Of a stretch of 15,542 nt of DNA, positions 1-6,088 are shown one piece after another. The stretch lies in the NCBI GenBank assembly GCA_003512825.1, contig DOOI01000044.1, positions 3,067-18,608 on the forward strand, in the 5' to 3' direction. The notes beneath the pieces were generated by a model, which did not search any database, was not told where the DNA came from, and saw only the letters and a list, made by a program, of their open reading frames with translations. A program made the position numbers and the translations under genes. How positions within the stretch are numbered: the first letter of the stretch is position 1; each line of letters opens with the position of its first letter. Source of the stretch: Paracoccaceae bacterium. GTDB lineage: Bacteria; Pseudomonadota; Alphaproteobacteria; Rhodobacterales; Rhodobacteraceae.

Positions 1-1008
1 TTGACCGGGCCCATGATCACCGAATTGGCGGCCGCCGTGGCCAACGTCGCCCCCTTTGCCAAGGACTATGAGTTTTCCGTCGAGATTGATCCCTGCGAAG
101 TAGATGACGCGCGTCTGGATGCTCTGGCCGCTGCGGGCATGAACCGCGCGTCAATTGGGGTGCAGGATTTCGATGAGGATATCCAAAAAACCATCGGTCG
201 TCCGCAGGGCTTTGACGTGACGCGCACAGCGGTCGAGGGCATCCGCGCGCGCGGTGTCAAAAGCCTCAACGCCGATATTCTCTTTGGTCTGCAGCATCAG
301 ACAGATGCCAAGATCACCGATACGGTGCAAAAACTGCTAAGCTTTTCGCCCGACCGGGTGGCGCTTTATGGATATGCCCATGTGCCATGGATGGCCAAGC
401 GCCAGCAGATGATCCCCTCTGACGCGCTGCCAACCCCCGAAGAACGGCTCGACCTCTTCGATGTGGCGCGGCGACTGTTTCTTTGGGACGGATTCCGTGA
501 AATCGGCATCGACCATTTCGCCCTTCCAACCGATGGCTTGGCACAGGCGCAGTCCAAAGGCATGCTCAAGCGCAATTTTCAGGGCTATACCAACGATCCC
601 GCCGACGTGCTGATCGGGGTGGGTGCGAGCGCGATTTCACGCTTCCCGCGGGGCTATGCACAAAACGAATCTGCAACCGGGGCCCATACAGGTGCAATCC
701 GCGACGGGCGTTTCTCGGTGCATCGCGGACATGCCTTCACCGCCGAAGACCGCCTGCGCGGGCGGATCATCGAAGCGCTGATGTGCGACTTTGAGGTTAT
801 CCCACAAGAGATCGGCGCAGAGTTTGCCATCGCCCCCAACCTCGTCGCGCAAATATTGGCCAAGGCGCGCGCGGCGCTGCCTAATGTGCTGGAGATGAAT
901 GACGGCATTCTCAGCATCCCCCCCGAAGCGCGCCCGCTGACCCGCATCATCGCGCGCCAATTTGACGCCTATGACCTAAGCAAAGCCGGGCATTCTTCGG
1001 CAATCTAG
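1..1008 (+). CDS. hemN: Oxygen-independent coproporphyrinogen III dehydrogenase HemN, 5'-truncated by the window edge
   Basis: Radical-SAM enzyme of haem biosynthesis that oxidatively decarboxylates coproporphyrinogen III to protoporphyrinogen IX without oxygen, in the cytoplasm. The visible 335 residues align in memory with the middle and C-terminal part of E. coli HemN: SIGVQDF, then NADILFGL (NIDLIYGL in E. coli), the YAHVPW segment (YAHLPT in E. coli), DHFALP, RNFQGYT, and GVGASAIS followed by YAQN. The radical-SAM CxxxCxxC cluster motif and roughly the first 110-120 residues lie outside the window, so the apparent TTG at base 1 is only the edge and not a start. The stop is TAG at 1006-1008. 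The gene converges on the RNase T2 gene with only 11 nt between the two stop codons, and no clear terminator lies between them. HemN is distinguished from the HemW-like paralogue by these C-terminal motifs. The family call is firm. Confidence 0.95.
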   Translation: MTGPMITELAAAVANVAPFAKDYEFSVEIDPCEVDDARLDALAAAGMNRASIGVQDFDEDIQKTIGRPQGFDVTRTAVEGIRARGVKSLNADILFGLQHQTDAKITDTVQKLLSFSPDRVALYGYAHVPWMAKRQQMIPSDALPTPEERLDLFDVARRLFLWDGFREIGIDHFALPTDGLAQAQSKGMLKRNFQGYTNDPADVLIGVGASAISRFPRGYAQNESATGAHTGAIRDGRFSVHRGHAFTAEDRLRGRIIEALMCDFEVIPQEIGAEFAIAPNLVAQILAKARAALPNVLEMNDGILSIPPEARPLTRIIARQFDAYDLSKAGHSSAI

Positions 1009-1019
1009 GGCCAACCCTG

Positions 1020-1685
1020 TCAGCGCACCGGATCGAAAAGCGCATCTTTCAACGTGCAATCGCGGATCGTGTCTGCCCCGCAAGGCACGGGCGTCAACTC
1101 TTTTGACAAGCAAACGCGCACTTCCTGAATATAACCCTCACGGCAGGTGACAGTCAGCATATCGCGCGTCATGCCGGGATTTGCCTCCAAGAACGCCTGC
1201 TCAATCAGCGTTGCGGGCAATTTCACCGTATTGGCGAGTTTGCGAAACGCTTGGGGTCGGCGGATGCTGTCATAGGCCCGCCGGGAAGTGTCGTAATAGG
1301 CGGGCGCCGTCAGGCCGGAACAGACGCCATGCTTTTTCCACTGATACCATGCAAGGCCCGAAGTGCCCATGATGTCGCTCATTTCTTCCGTCATCCGCCG
1401 TGTGGGTTGCGCCGCCGTGGTGGGGCAAAAGGCCGGCCAGCCGCGATGGAATTGCGGCCAAAGCCCATGCAAGGTCCAACCGAAATCCTCACGTTCATCG
1501 CATTGCGGCGAGCCGCGGGAATCACCCTCCAAGCGGCACCAATTGGGCGACCAAGACAGCGCCATCACATAGTAATCAAAAACCCCCGCCTTCTCGCCAT
1601 CGGCGCGAACAGGGGCGGGCACAGATACGGCGACAGCAGAGACAATCAGGCCGATCGCCAAGAGGAGGGGAGGCAGAACACGCAT
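1020..1685 (-). CDS. Secreted ribonuclease T2 family protein with altered CAS-2 motif
   Basis: Predicted exported RNase of the T2/Rh family (221 aa), which cleaves RNA through 2',3'-cyclic phosphates. A signal peptide is visible at residues 1-28 (MRV, a long hydrophobic stretch, then PVRA before DG). The mature start has FDYYVMALSWSPNWC, typical of the family. The CAS-1 motif WTLHGLWP at 70-77 carries His73. CAS-2 reads WYQWKKHGVC at 113-122. His119 and Lys118 are present, but the positions usually His and Glu in HEWxKHG are Tyr114 and Gln115. Several Cys residues (50, 62, 87, 122, 181, 192, 202, 210) fit disulfides in the periplasm or outside the cell. The start ATG at 1683-1685 is preceded by AAGGAAAG. 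The gene is convergent with hemN and divergent from trcR. The family call is secure; full catalytic activity is uncertain because of the CAS-2 changes. Confidence 0.9.
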   Translation of the reverse strand: MRVLPPLLLAIGLIVSAVAVSVPAPVRADGEKAGVFDYYVMALSWSPNWCRLEGDSRGSPQCDEREDFGWTLHGLWPQFHRGWPAFCPTTAAQPTRRMTEEMSDIMGTSGLAWYQWKKHGVCSGLTAPAYYDTSRRAYDSIRRPQAFRKLANTVKLPATLIEQAFLEANPGMTRDMLTVTCREGYIQEVRVCLSKELTPVPCGADTIRDCTLKDALFDPVR

Positions 1686-1712
1686 TCACTCTTTCCTTGC
1701 ACAGTTTCCCGC

Positions 1713-1740
1713 AGTATAAGCACCCCAATTTCCCCCACAA
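1713..1740 (-). promoter_or_regulatory. Possible sigma70-type promoter of the RNase T2 gene
   Basis: Read on the minus strand, TTGTGG (1735-1740) and TATACT (1713-1718) are separated by 16 nt. This would place transcription start about 20 nt before the RNase start codon. The -10 is good (5/6) and the -35 poor (3/6). This is inference from matching only. Confidence 0.3.
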
Positions 1741-1809
1741 TGGAAACCGCCTCAACCGAGGCAGCCCTTTTCGGGCAGCGGGGAAGATATGAGTTCAGGA
1801 GTGATCACG

Positions 1810-2577
1810 ATGAACAAACCCATCATGGCCCGCGCCACCGCCGTTTGGCTGATTGACAACACAACTCTGTCCTTCAAGCAGATCGCCGATTTCGTCGGTA
1901 TGCACGAGCTTGAGATCCAAGGCATTGCCGATGGCGACGTCGCCGTGGGCGTGAAAGGGTTCGACCCCGTGTCCAACAGCCAGCTTGACGCACATGAGAT
2001 CGCGCAGGGCGAAAAAGACCCGCTCTACAAGCTGCGCCTCAAATTCAACCCCGCCGCCATCGGCGAGGAAAAGCGTCGCGGACCGCGCTACACCCCGCTG
2101 TCCAAGCGCCAAGACCGCCCCGCCGCCATTCTGTGGCTGGTAAAATTCCACCCCGAATTGTCGGATGGCGTGATCGGCAAGCTCGTGGGCACCACCAAGC
2201 CCACAATCCAGTCAATCCGCGAGCGCACGCATTGGAACATTTCAAGCCTCACCCCGGTTGATCCCGTGGCGCTTGGTTTGTGCAAACAGTCCGAACTGGA
2301 CACCGCCGTGCAAAAGGCTTCGGCCAAGCGCGCAGCAGATGGCGCATCAATGACCGATGATGAGCGCCGCAAGCTGCTGTCCACCGAGCAATCGCTGGGT
2401 ATGGAATCCTCGGCACCCCGTCTGCCAACAGCGATTGAGGGGCTTGAAACCTTCTCGCTCACCGGAACGGACGATAGCGATGACATCCGCGAAGATGATG
2501 CGCGTTACAAAGACGCCGACAGCTTCTTCAACCTGCCCGGTGATACGGATGATGAGGATGATGACGATCGCAAGTGA
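1810..2577 (+). CDS. trcR: Cell cycle transcriptional regulator TrcR (DUF1013 family)
   Basis: A 255-aa protein of the alphaproteobacterial DUF1013 family, now named TrcR and reported as a transcription regulator linked to the cell cycle. Two helix-turn-helix-like segments are visible, residues 8-40 (ATAVWLIDNTTLSFKQIADF...) and 103-140 (RPAAILWLVKFHPELSDGVI..., then TKPTIQSIRER). The tail from about 220 on is very acidic and ends in a D/E run followed by RK. The start at 1810 is preferred over an in-frame ATG at 1789: AGGAG at 1798-1802 sits 7 nt before it, and family members as remembered begin M-x-KP-x-M. The gene stands alone, is followed by an intrinsic terminator, and is divergent from the RNase gene. 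The leader holds two small hairpins (1749-1762 and 1764-1776). The family call is strong; the regulatory targets cannot be read from this window. Confidence 0.85.
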   Translation: MNKPIMARATAVWLIDNTTLSFKQIADFVGMHELEIQGIADGDVAVGVKGFDPVSNSQLDAHEIAQGEKDPLYKLRLKFNPAAIGEEKRRGPRYTPLSKRQDRPAAILWLVKFHPELSDGVIGKLVGTTKPTIQSIRERTHWNISSLTPVDPVALGLCKQSELDTAVQKASAKRAADGASMTDDERRKLLSTEQSLGMESSAPRLPTAIEGLETFSLTGTDDSDDIREDDARYKDADSFFNLPGDTDDEDDDDRK

Positions 2578-2599
2578 TCGTGTGATCTTGAACAGCGAG

Positions 2600-2632
2600 A
2601 CGGCCCGGATGTGCTCCGGGCCGTTTTCTTTT
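2600..2632 (+). terminator. Rho-independent terminator of trcR
   Basis: Perfect 10-bp stem, ACGGCCCGGA (2600-2609) with TCCGGGCCGT (2615-2624), loop TGTGC, followed by a T-rich tract to 2632. It lies 23 nt after the trcR stop. On the minus strand the hairpin is not followed by a T run, so it mainly serves the plus strand. Confidence 0.92.
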
Positions 2633-2667
2633 GGGGCTATCGCCCTCACCGACAGGGACGTCATGCG

Positions 2668-3057
2668 TCACGCAGGTGCAGCAATCGCTGTGCACAGCTC
2701 TACCAGAATCCCTTGGGGCGTGGCGACGTATCCTGTGGTCTGCCCCCAAGGCTCCACGCGGGCCGCCTGAACCAACCGCGCCCCGGCCGCGACCGCACGC
2801 GCCACGGCACCTGTGACATCCTCGCACTCAAAGGCGATCTCATAAGAGGGCTGTTCCGCATCATGGCGCCGGGCTGATTTGCCCAACTGCGCCATTAGCG
2901 CCAAAGAGGAAAACGCCAGCTTGGTCTCGCCAGTCAGCATCTCGCCATAGTCGCCCCCCTCGTGCACAAAGCCTCGCGTGCCGCCGAAAGCCGCCTCAAA
3001 AAACGCGATGGCCTCAAGCACATCTTCAACAAAAAGAATAGCATATCGAAACTTCAT
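2668..3057 (-). CDS. VOC (glyoxalase/bleomycin-resistance fold) family protein
   Basis: A 129-aa single-domain protein of the vicinal oxygen chelate superfamily. Two beta-alpha-beta-beta-beta halves are recognisable: MKFRYAILFVEDVLEAIAFF opens the first, and YEIAFECEDVTGAVARAVAAG opens the second. The C-terminal PQGILVEL strand (residues 114-121) carries the usual Glu (120). The His common at the first-strand metal position is absent (Ala6-Ile-Leu-Phe), so a classical glyoxalase metal site is not complete and no substrate can be assigned. The start at 3057 is chosen over the longer frame to 3117 because the VOC fold begins right at MKFRY and AGGGGAG lies 9 nt upstream. The gene is convergent with trcR. 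The family is confident; the function is unknown. Confidence 0.82.
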   Translation of the reverse strand: MKFRYAILFVEDVLEAIAFFEAAFGGTRGFVHEGGDYGEMLTGETKLAFSSLALMAQLGKSARRHDAEQPSYEIAFECEDVTGAVARAVAAGARLVQAARVEPWGQTTGYVATPQGILVELCTAIAAPA

Positions 3058-3305
3058 CGCCCCGCGCTCCCCTGTCGGCCTATGGTGAACCGTCCTCCAC
3101 TCACGCCCCATTGGCAACAGTCTTTCGGCGCCGCTTGCGCTCTGAAGGAAGGCCGTCAGCCTCCTGTCTGCCCCTCATTTTCCCCACCGCGCACCCCAAT
3201 GGCCGACCTGCATTTTTTGATCAAATTCCCTAAGAAACCAGATGCTTCGCTGCACCCATAGGGAGAACAAAAAAATATTTAGTCTGGCTCAAATTTTTTC
3301 TTGAA
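3058..3305. other. Intergenic stretch upstream of the decarboxylase leader
   Basis: No convincing gene, RNA gene or repeat was seen here. A short palindrome TTTGATCAAA lies at 3216-3225. An AT-rich block lies at about 3268-3300 (a run of A, then TATTT, later a run of T), unlike the GC-rich surroundings, and probably contains the promoter for the decarboxylase transcript. I could not assign -35/-10 boxes with confidence. Confidence 0.5.
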
Positions 3306-3469
3306 ACGTAAACCCATGCGCCTTAAGTCCCCCTCCAAGACGCCAACGCACGCGCCTCTGGCCGGTGGGAAACCTCACGTGTTTACGTAGCGACGGTAAC
3401 GTCTCCGTTTGAACTGGTCGGGCCTTTGGCCCGGGTCTTTTGGAGATGACCATGAACGCTTACGTAAAC
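3306..3469 (+). ncRNA. Candidate structured cis-regulatory leader of the ornithine/lysine decarboxylase (speF-leader-like)
   Basis: The leader contains a three-part switch. GTTTACGT (3381-3388) is perfectly complementary to ACGTAAAC at 3306-3313 and equally to ACGTAAAC at 3462-3469, inside codons 4-6 of the decarboxylase. The downstream pairing extends to 9 bp. Nested within it, CGTCTCC (3400-3406) can pair with GGAGATG (3442-3448), covering the Shine-Dalgarno sequence, and CGGGCC-TTT-GGCCCG (3419-3433) forms a hairpin followed by TCTTTT. A second anti-SD, CTCCAAGAC (3333-3341), matches GTCTTTTGGAG (3435-3445) with two bulged T. A GACG-GTAA-CGTC tetraloop hairpin (3392-3403) competes with the first anti-SD. 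Rfam describes a speF leader upstream of alphaproteobacterial ornithine decarboxylases; membership is an inference, as I cannot run a covariance model. The pairings themselves are read directly. Confidence 0.6.
3316..3390 (+). CDS. Possible 24-codon leader peptide (uORF) of the decarboxylase leader
   Basis: ATG at 3316-3318 opens a 24-codon frame beginning MRLKSPSKTP and ending KPHVFT, with stop TAG at 3388-3390. The peptide is basic and rich in Pro, Lys and Thr. Its last codons and stop lie on the switch element GTTTACGTA (3381-3389), and its start is 2 nt after the upstream partner of that element. A ribosome at either end would therefore change the fold. No strong Shine-Dalgarno precedes it (only a GAAA-type match), so translation is unproven. 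Known analogy: gammaproteobacterial speF is controlled by the ornithine-sensing arrest peptide SpeFL. No sequence similarity to SpeFL is claimed. Confidence 0.4.
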   Translation: MRLKSPSKTPTHAPLAGGKPHVFT

Positions 3470-4624
3470 TCGCTCGCGGGTGGCAAAGCCGTCCGTTCTT
3501 CTGCCCGCATCGAAGCATTTATCCGCGCAACCGATTTCGATCGCCCGACTCTGGTGCTCGACACCGAGCTGGTCGCACAGCAATTCCGCGCGCTGAAGGC
3601 AGGCCTCGGCCGCGCCGATATTCACTATGCCGTGAAAGCAAATCCCGAGCGTGCCGTCATCGAGACTCTGGTCGCAGAGGGCTCGCATTTTGACGCAGCC
3701 TCGCGTGGCGAGATTGAGCTCTGCCTCGGCCTCGGCGCACGCCCCGAGACGATCTCCTTCGGCAACACCATCAAAAAGCCCGTCGACATTGCCTTCGCTT
3801 ACGGCGCAGGCATCACTCTGTTTGCCGCGGACTCGGACATGGAGCTGGAGAAAATCGCCGCACATGCGCCCGGCGTTGAAGTCTACATTCGCCTTCTGAT
3901 GGGCACCACCGAAGCCGATTGGCCGCTGTCGCGCAAGTTCGGCACGATGGAGAGCGAAGTGAATGCGCTCCTCGCCTATGCCGTGCACCTTGGCCTCAAG
4001 CCTGTTGGCCTGTCCTTCCACGTCGGCAGCCAAACCCGCCGCGCCGAAATGTGGCGCGACACGCTGGACCGCGTGGCCAATGTCTGGACGTCAGCACGCG
4101 AGGCAGGGTTCGACCTGTCGCTGATCAACATCGGTGGTGGTTTCCCCGCCTTCTACGGCGAAGCCATTGACGCACCCGAAGTCTATGCCGCTGCTGTTAT
4201 GGACATGGTCGAGCCGCGCTTCCCCGGCGCAACCCGCATCATGGCGGAGCCGGGTCGCGGCATGGTCGCCGAAGCCGGCATGATTGCCGCCGAAGTGCTG
4301 CTGGTCTCCAAAAAGTCGCAAGATGATCTGCACCGTTGGGTTTATCTCGACATTGGCAAATTCTCCGGCCTTGCCGAGACGATGGACGAAGCCATCCGCT
4401 ACCAGTTCACCACCGACCGCGACCATGAAGAGCACGGCCCCTGCATACTCGCAGGTCCCTCCTGTGACAGCGCCGATGTGCTCTACGAAAAGCGCCCGGT
4501 GCAATTGCCCATGGGCCTCACCTGCGGCGACAAAATCATCATCCGCAACTGCGGCGCGTATACCACCACCTATTCCTCGGTCGCCTTCAACGGCTTCCCT
4601 CCTCTGGACGTCGTGGTGATCTGA
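3452..4624 (+). CDS. Type III PLP-dependent ornithine/lysine decarboxylase
   Basis: A 390-aa alanine-racemase-fold decarboxylase that converts ornithine to putrescine and, in related alphaproteobacterial enzymes, lysine to cadaverine; cytoplasmic dimer. The PLP Lys62 lies in YAVKAN. His190 is in SFHVGSQ, the glycine loop GGGFP is at 228-232, EPGR at 266-269 binds phosphate, Cys338-Asp339 in PSCDSAD is the substrate-side pair from the partner subunit, and Tyr370 is in CGAYT. Length fits the bacterial/eukaryotic-like ODC group, and diaminopimelate or carboxynorspermidine decarboxylase is less likely. Among in-frame starts (TTG 3440, ATG 3446, ATG 3452) the last is chosen because GGAG at 3442-3445 is 6 nt upstream. 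It is monocistronic, with an elaborate leader and a strong terminator, so it is probably regulated by polyamine or ornithine level. Confidence 0.92.
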   Translation: MNAYVNSLAGGKAVRSSARIEAFIRATDFDRPTLVLDTELVAQQFRALKAGLGRADIHYAVKANPERAVIETLVAEGSHFDAASRGEIELCLGLGARPETISFGNTIKKPVDIAFAYGAGITLFAADSDMELEKIAAHAPGVEVYIRLLMGTTEADWPLSRKFGTMESEVNALLAYAVHLGLKPVGLSFHVGSQTRRAEMWRDTLDRVANVWTSAREAGFDLSLINIGGGFPAFYGEAIDAPEVYAAAVMDMVEPRFPGATRIMAEPGRGMVAEAGMIAAEVLLVSKKSQDDLHRWVYLDIGKFSGLAETMDEAIRYQFTTDRDHEEHGPCILAGPSCDSADVLYEKRPVQLPMGLTCGDKIIIRNCGAYTTTYSSVAFNGFPPLDVVVI

Positions 4625-4656
4625 TCCCTTTACCGGGTTTGGAAAAATCGTAACGA

Positions 4657-4690
4657 AAAGGCCCGGCGCATTCGCTCCGGGCCTTTATTG
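4657..4690 (+). terminator. Bidirectional intrinsic terminator between the decarboxylase and yghU
   Basis: A 10-bp stem, AAAGGCCCGG (4657-4666) with CCGGGCCTTT (4677-4686), and a 10-nt loop, flanked by A-rich and T-rich sequence on the two sides. On the minus strand the stem is followed by TCGTT after the T run, so it can also stop yghU transcription. The two genes converge here. Confidence 0.88.
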
Positions 4691-4713
4691 CAAGGTGGGA
4701 TCCGCTATGCGCC

Positions 4714-5577
4714 TTACCCGCCCATCTTGTCCTGCGTCTTGGTGTCGAAATCCGCAGCGTCATGGCGCTCGTGCAACTGGCTTGACGGCTCGCCAAACGG
4801 CCGGTTCACCATCCGCCCCCGCTGCACAGCCGGGCGCGCATCGATCTTCTCTGCCCAAGCCATCACGTGACGATAGCTGGCAACATCCAGAAACTCCGCC
4901 GCATTATAAAGCCGCCCCAAGGCCAGCTGCCCATACCAAGGCCAAATCGCAATATCCGCGATGCTATAGGCGTCACCCGCAATATAAGCGTGTTTGGCCA
5001 ATTGCTTGTCGAGCACATCCAACTGCCGCTTGGTTTCCATCGAAAACCGATCAATCGGATATTGCCACTTTTCTGGCGCATAAGCGTAGAAATGGCCAAA
5101 GCCGCCACCGAGATACGGCGCTGACCCCATCTGCCAGAAAACCCAATTGAGCACCTCGGTACGCGCCGGGCCAGACGAGGGCAAAAACATGCCAAACTTT
5201 TCCGCCAAATGCATCAAGATCGAGGCGCTCTCGAACACCCGCAGCGGCTCTGCACCAGAACGATCGATCAAGGCCGGGATCTTCGAATTCGGATTCGCCT
5301 CGACAAAGCCCGAACCAAACTGATCACCATCGCCGATCTTGATAAGCCACGCATCATATTCCGCCTCTTTGATCCCGGCGGCCAGCAGCTCTTCAAACAT
5401 GACAGTGACCTTTACCCCATTGGGCGTGGCCAGCGAATAAAGCTGAAAGGGATGCCTTCCCACGGGCAGCGCCTTGTCATGCGTGGCCCCAGAAACAGGA
5501 CGGTTGATCGAGGCGAACTGCCCCCCCGAGGGGGCTTCCCATGTCCAAACCTTGGGCGGCGTATAGCTATCGTTCAT
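4714..5577 (-). CDS. yghU: Glutathione-dependent disulfide-bond oxidoreductase YghU (GST family)
   Basis: A 287-aa cytosolic GST-family protein of the nu class. E. coli YghU (288 aa) reduces disulfides such as 2-hydroxyethyl disulfide with glutathione. Similarity to YghU runs end to end: KVWTWE near the start, then SINRPVSG (23-30), LPVGRHPFQLYSL (37-49), the active-site TPNG (51-54), YDAWLIKIGDGDQF (74-87), NPNSKIPAL (95-103), the FES glutathione-binding turn (116-118), LGGGFGHFY (156-164), ADIAIWPW (207-214) and a C-terminal QLHERHDAADF. The thioredoxin-like domain spans about 44-130 and the helical domain about 135-265. GGAGG lies 6 nt before the ATG. The gene is divergent from the SMR exporter across 176 bp and convergent with the decarboxylase. 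Confidence 0.95.
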   Translation of the reverse strand: MNDSYTPPKVWTWEAPSGGQFASINRPVSGATHDKALPVGRHPFQLYSLATPNGVKVTVMFEELLAAGIKEAEYDAWLIKIGDGDQFGSGFVEANPNSKIPALIDRSGAEPLRVFESASILMHLAEKFGMFLPSSGPARTEVLNWVFWQMGSAPYLGGGFGHFYAYAPEKWQYPIDRFSMETKRQLDVLDKQLAKHAYIAGDAYSIADIAIWPWYGQLALGRLYNAAEFLDVASYRHVMAWAEKIDARPAVQRGRMVNRPFGEPSSQLHERHDAADFDTKTQDKMGG

Positions 5578-5619
5578 GATCGTCCTCCGAATATGATTTC
5601 CCGCAGGCTACCCAAGCCC

Positions 5620-5661
5620 CGCACAGGATGCCAGATGCATGCGCGCACAGCCTCCTGTGCG
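5620..5661. promoter_or_regulatory. Repeated CGCACAG half-sites in the yghU/SMR divergent spacer
   Basis: CGCACAG occurs at 5620-5626 and 5644-5650, and its reverse complement CTGTGCG at 5655-5661. The last two form a 7-4-7 inverted repeat. The position between two divergent genes suggests an operator, but no known regulator consensus is recognised. Confidence 0.35.
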
Positions 5662-5753
5662 TGGGACAACCCTATCCGCGTGCCGACCACGCCCCTCTGG
5701 CGCTCCGCGCCACGCCCGCCTACTCTGGAGCGCGAACCAAAAGGGATCTCGTT

Positions 5754-6086
5754 GTGAAACTCTGGCTCATGCTCATCGCTGCGATCGGGTTTGAAGTGCT
5801 GGGCACTTCAATGCTGAAAAGCTCAGACGGTTTTTCGCGGCTCACCCCATCCCTTGCCAGCGTCGCCGCTTACCTCGCGTCGTTTTGGCTCTTGTCACAG
5901 GTCCTGCGCGTGATGCCTGTGGGCATCGCCTATGCAATCTGGTCGGGCTTGGGCATCTTGTTGATCACGGTGATCGGATGGGCCGTGTTTCGCCAAAGGC
6001 TCGACGCCGCGGCGCTTTTGGGCCTCGCCTTAATCGCAGCAGGCATCATCGTGATCAACGTTTTCTCGAACACCACCGGCCACTGA
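5754..6086 (+). CDS. SMR (small multidrug resistance) family efflux protein, EmrE-like
   Basis: A 110-aa, four-helix inner-membrane proton antiporter of the small multidrug resistance family, exporting lipophilic cations or guanidinium-like solutes as a dimer. Helices lie at about 4-21, 33-51, 56-76 and 85-104. Numbering matches E. coli EmrE: Glu14 (proton/substrate site, FEVLGT), Tyr40, Tyr60, and Trp63 in GIAYAIWSG. The rest also fits EmrE (QRLD in the last loop and a short ...TTGH tail). The start is GTG at 5754, in frame and aligned to the EmrE N-terminus, with AGGGA 7 nt upstream. A longer open frame back to 5628 would add 42 residues without family support. The stop TGA is 2 nt from the palindrome cluster. 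Substrate is not predictable; the resemblance is more to EmrE than to the Gdx/SugE type. Confidence 0.92.
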   Translation: MKLWLMLIAAIGFEVLGTSMLKSSDGFSRLTPSLASVAAYLASFWLLSQVLRVMPVGIAYAIWSGLGILLITVIGWAVFRQRLDAAALLGLALIAAGIIVINVFSNTTGH

Positions 6087-6088
6087 CC

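Noticed and set aside
1007..1018. AGGG-CCAA-CCCT as a terminator between hemN and the RNase gene
   Set aside because: A four-base-pair stem without a T run is too weak to support the call.
1697..1720. TTGCAC and TATAAG as a plus-strand trcR promoter
   Set aside because: The spacing is only 12 nt, too short for a sigma70-type promoter.
1789..1809. Upstream ATG of trcR adding seven residues
   Set aside because: The ATG at 1810 has the better placed AGGAG and matches the usual N-terminus of the family; the longer start is not excluded.
1251..1856. Long plus-strand open frame opposite the RNase T2 gene (201 codons)
   Set aside because: It is antisense to a gene with a clear signal peptide and family motifs, has low-complexity composition, and has no recognisable domain. 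It is a shadow of GC-rich coding sequence.
3216..3225. TTTGATCAAA as an FNR or similar anaerobic-regulator site upstream of the decarboxylase
   Set aside because: The FNR consensus needs four bases between TTGAT and ATCAA; here the halves overlap, so it does not fit. It is kept only as a short palindrome.
5628..5753. N-terminal extension of the SMR protein
   Set aside because: The extra 42 residues are Arg/Pro/Ala-rich, are not part of the SMR family, and would precede the first membrane helix. The GTG at 5754 has an SD and EmrE-like numbering.
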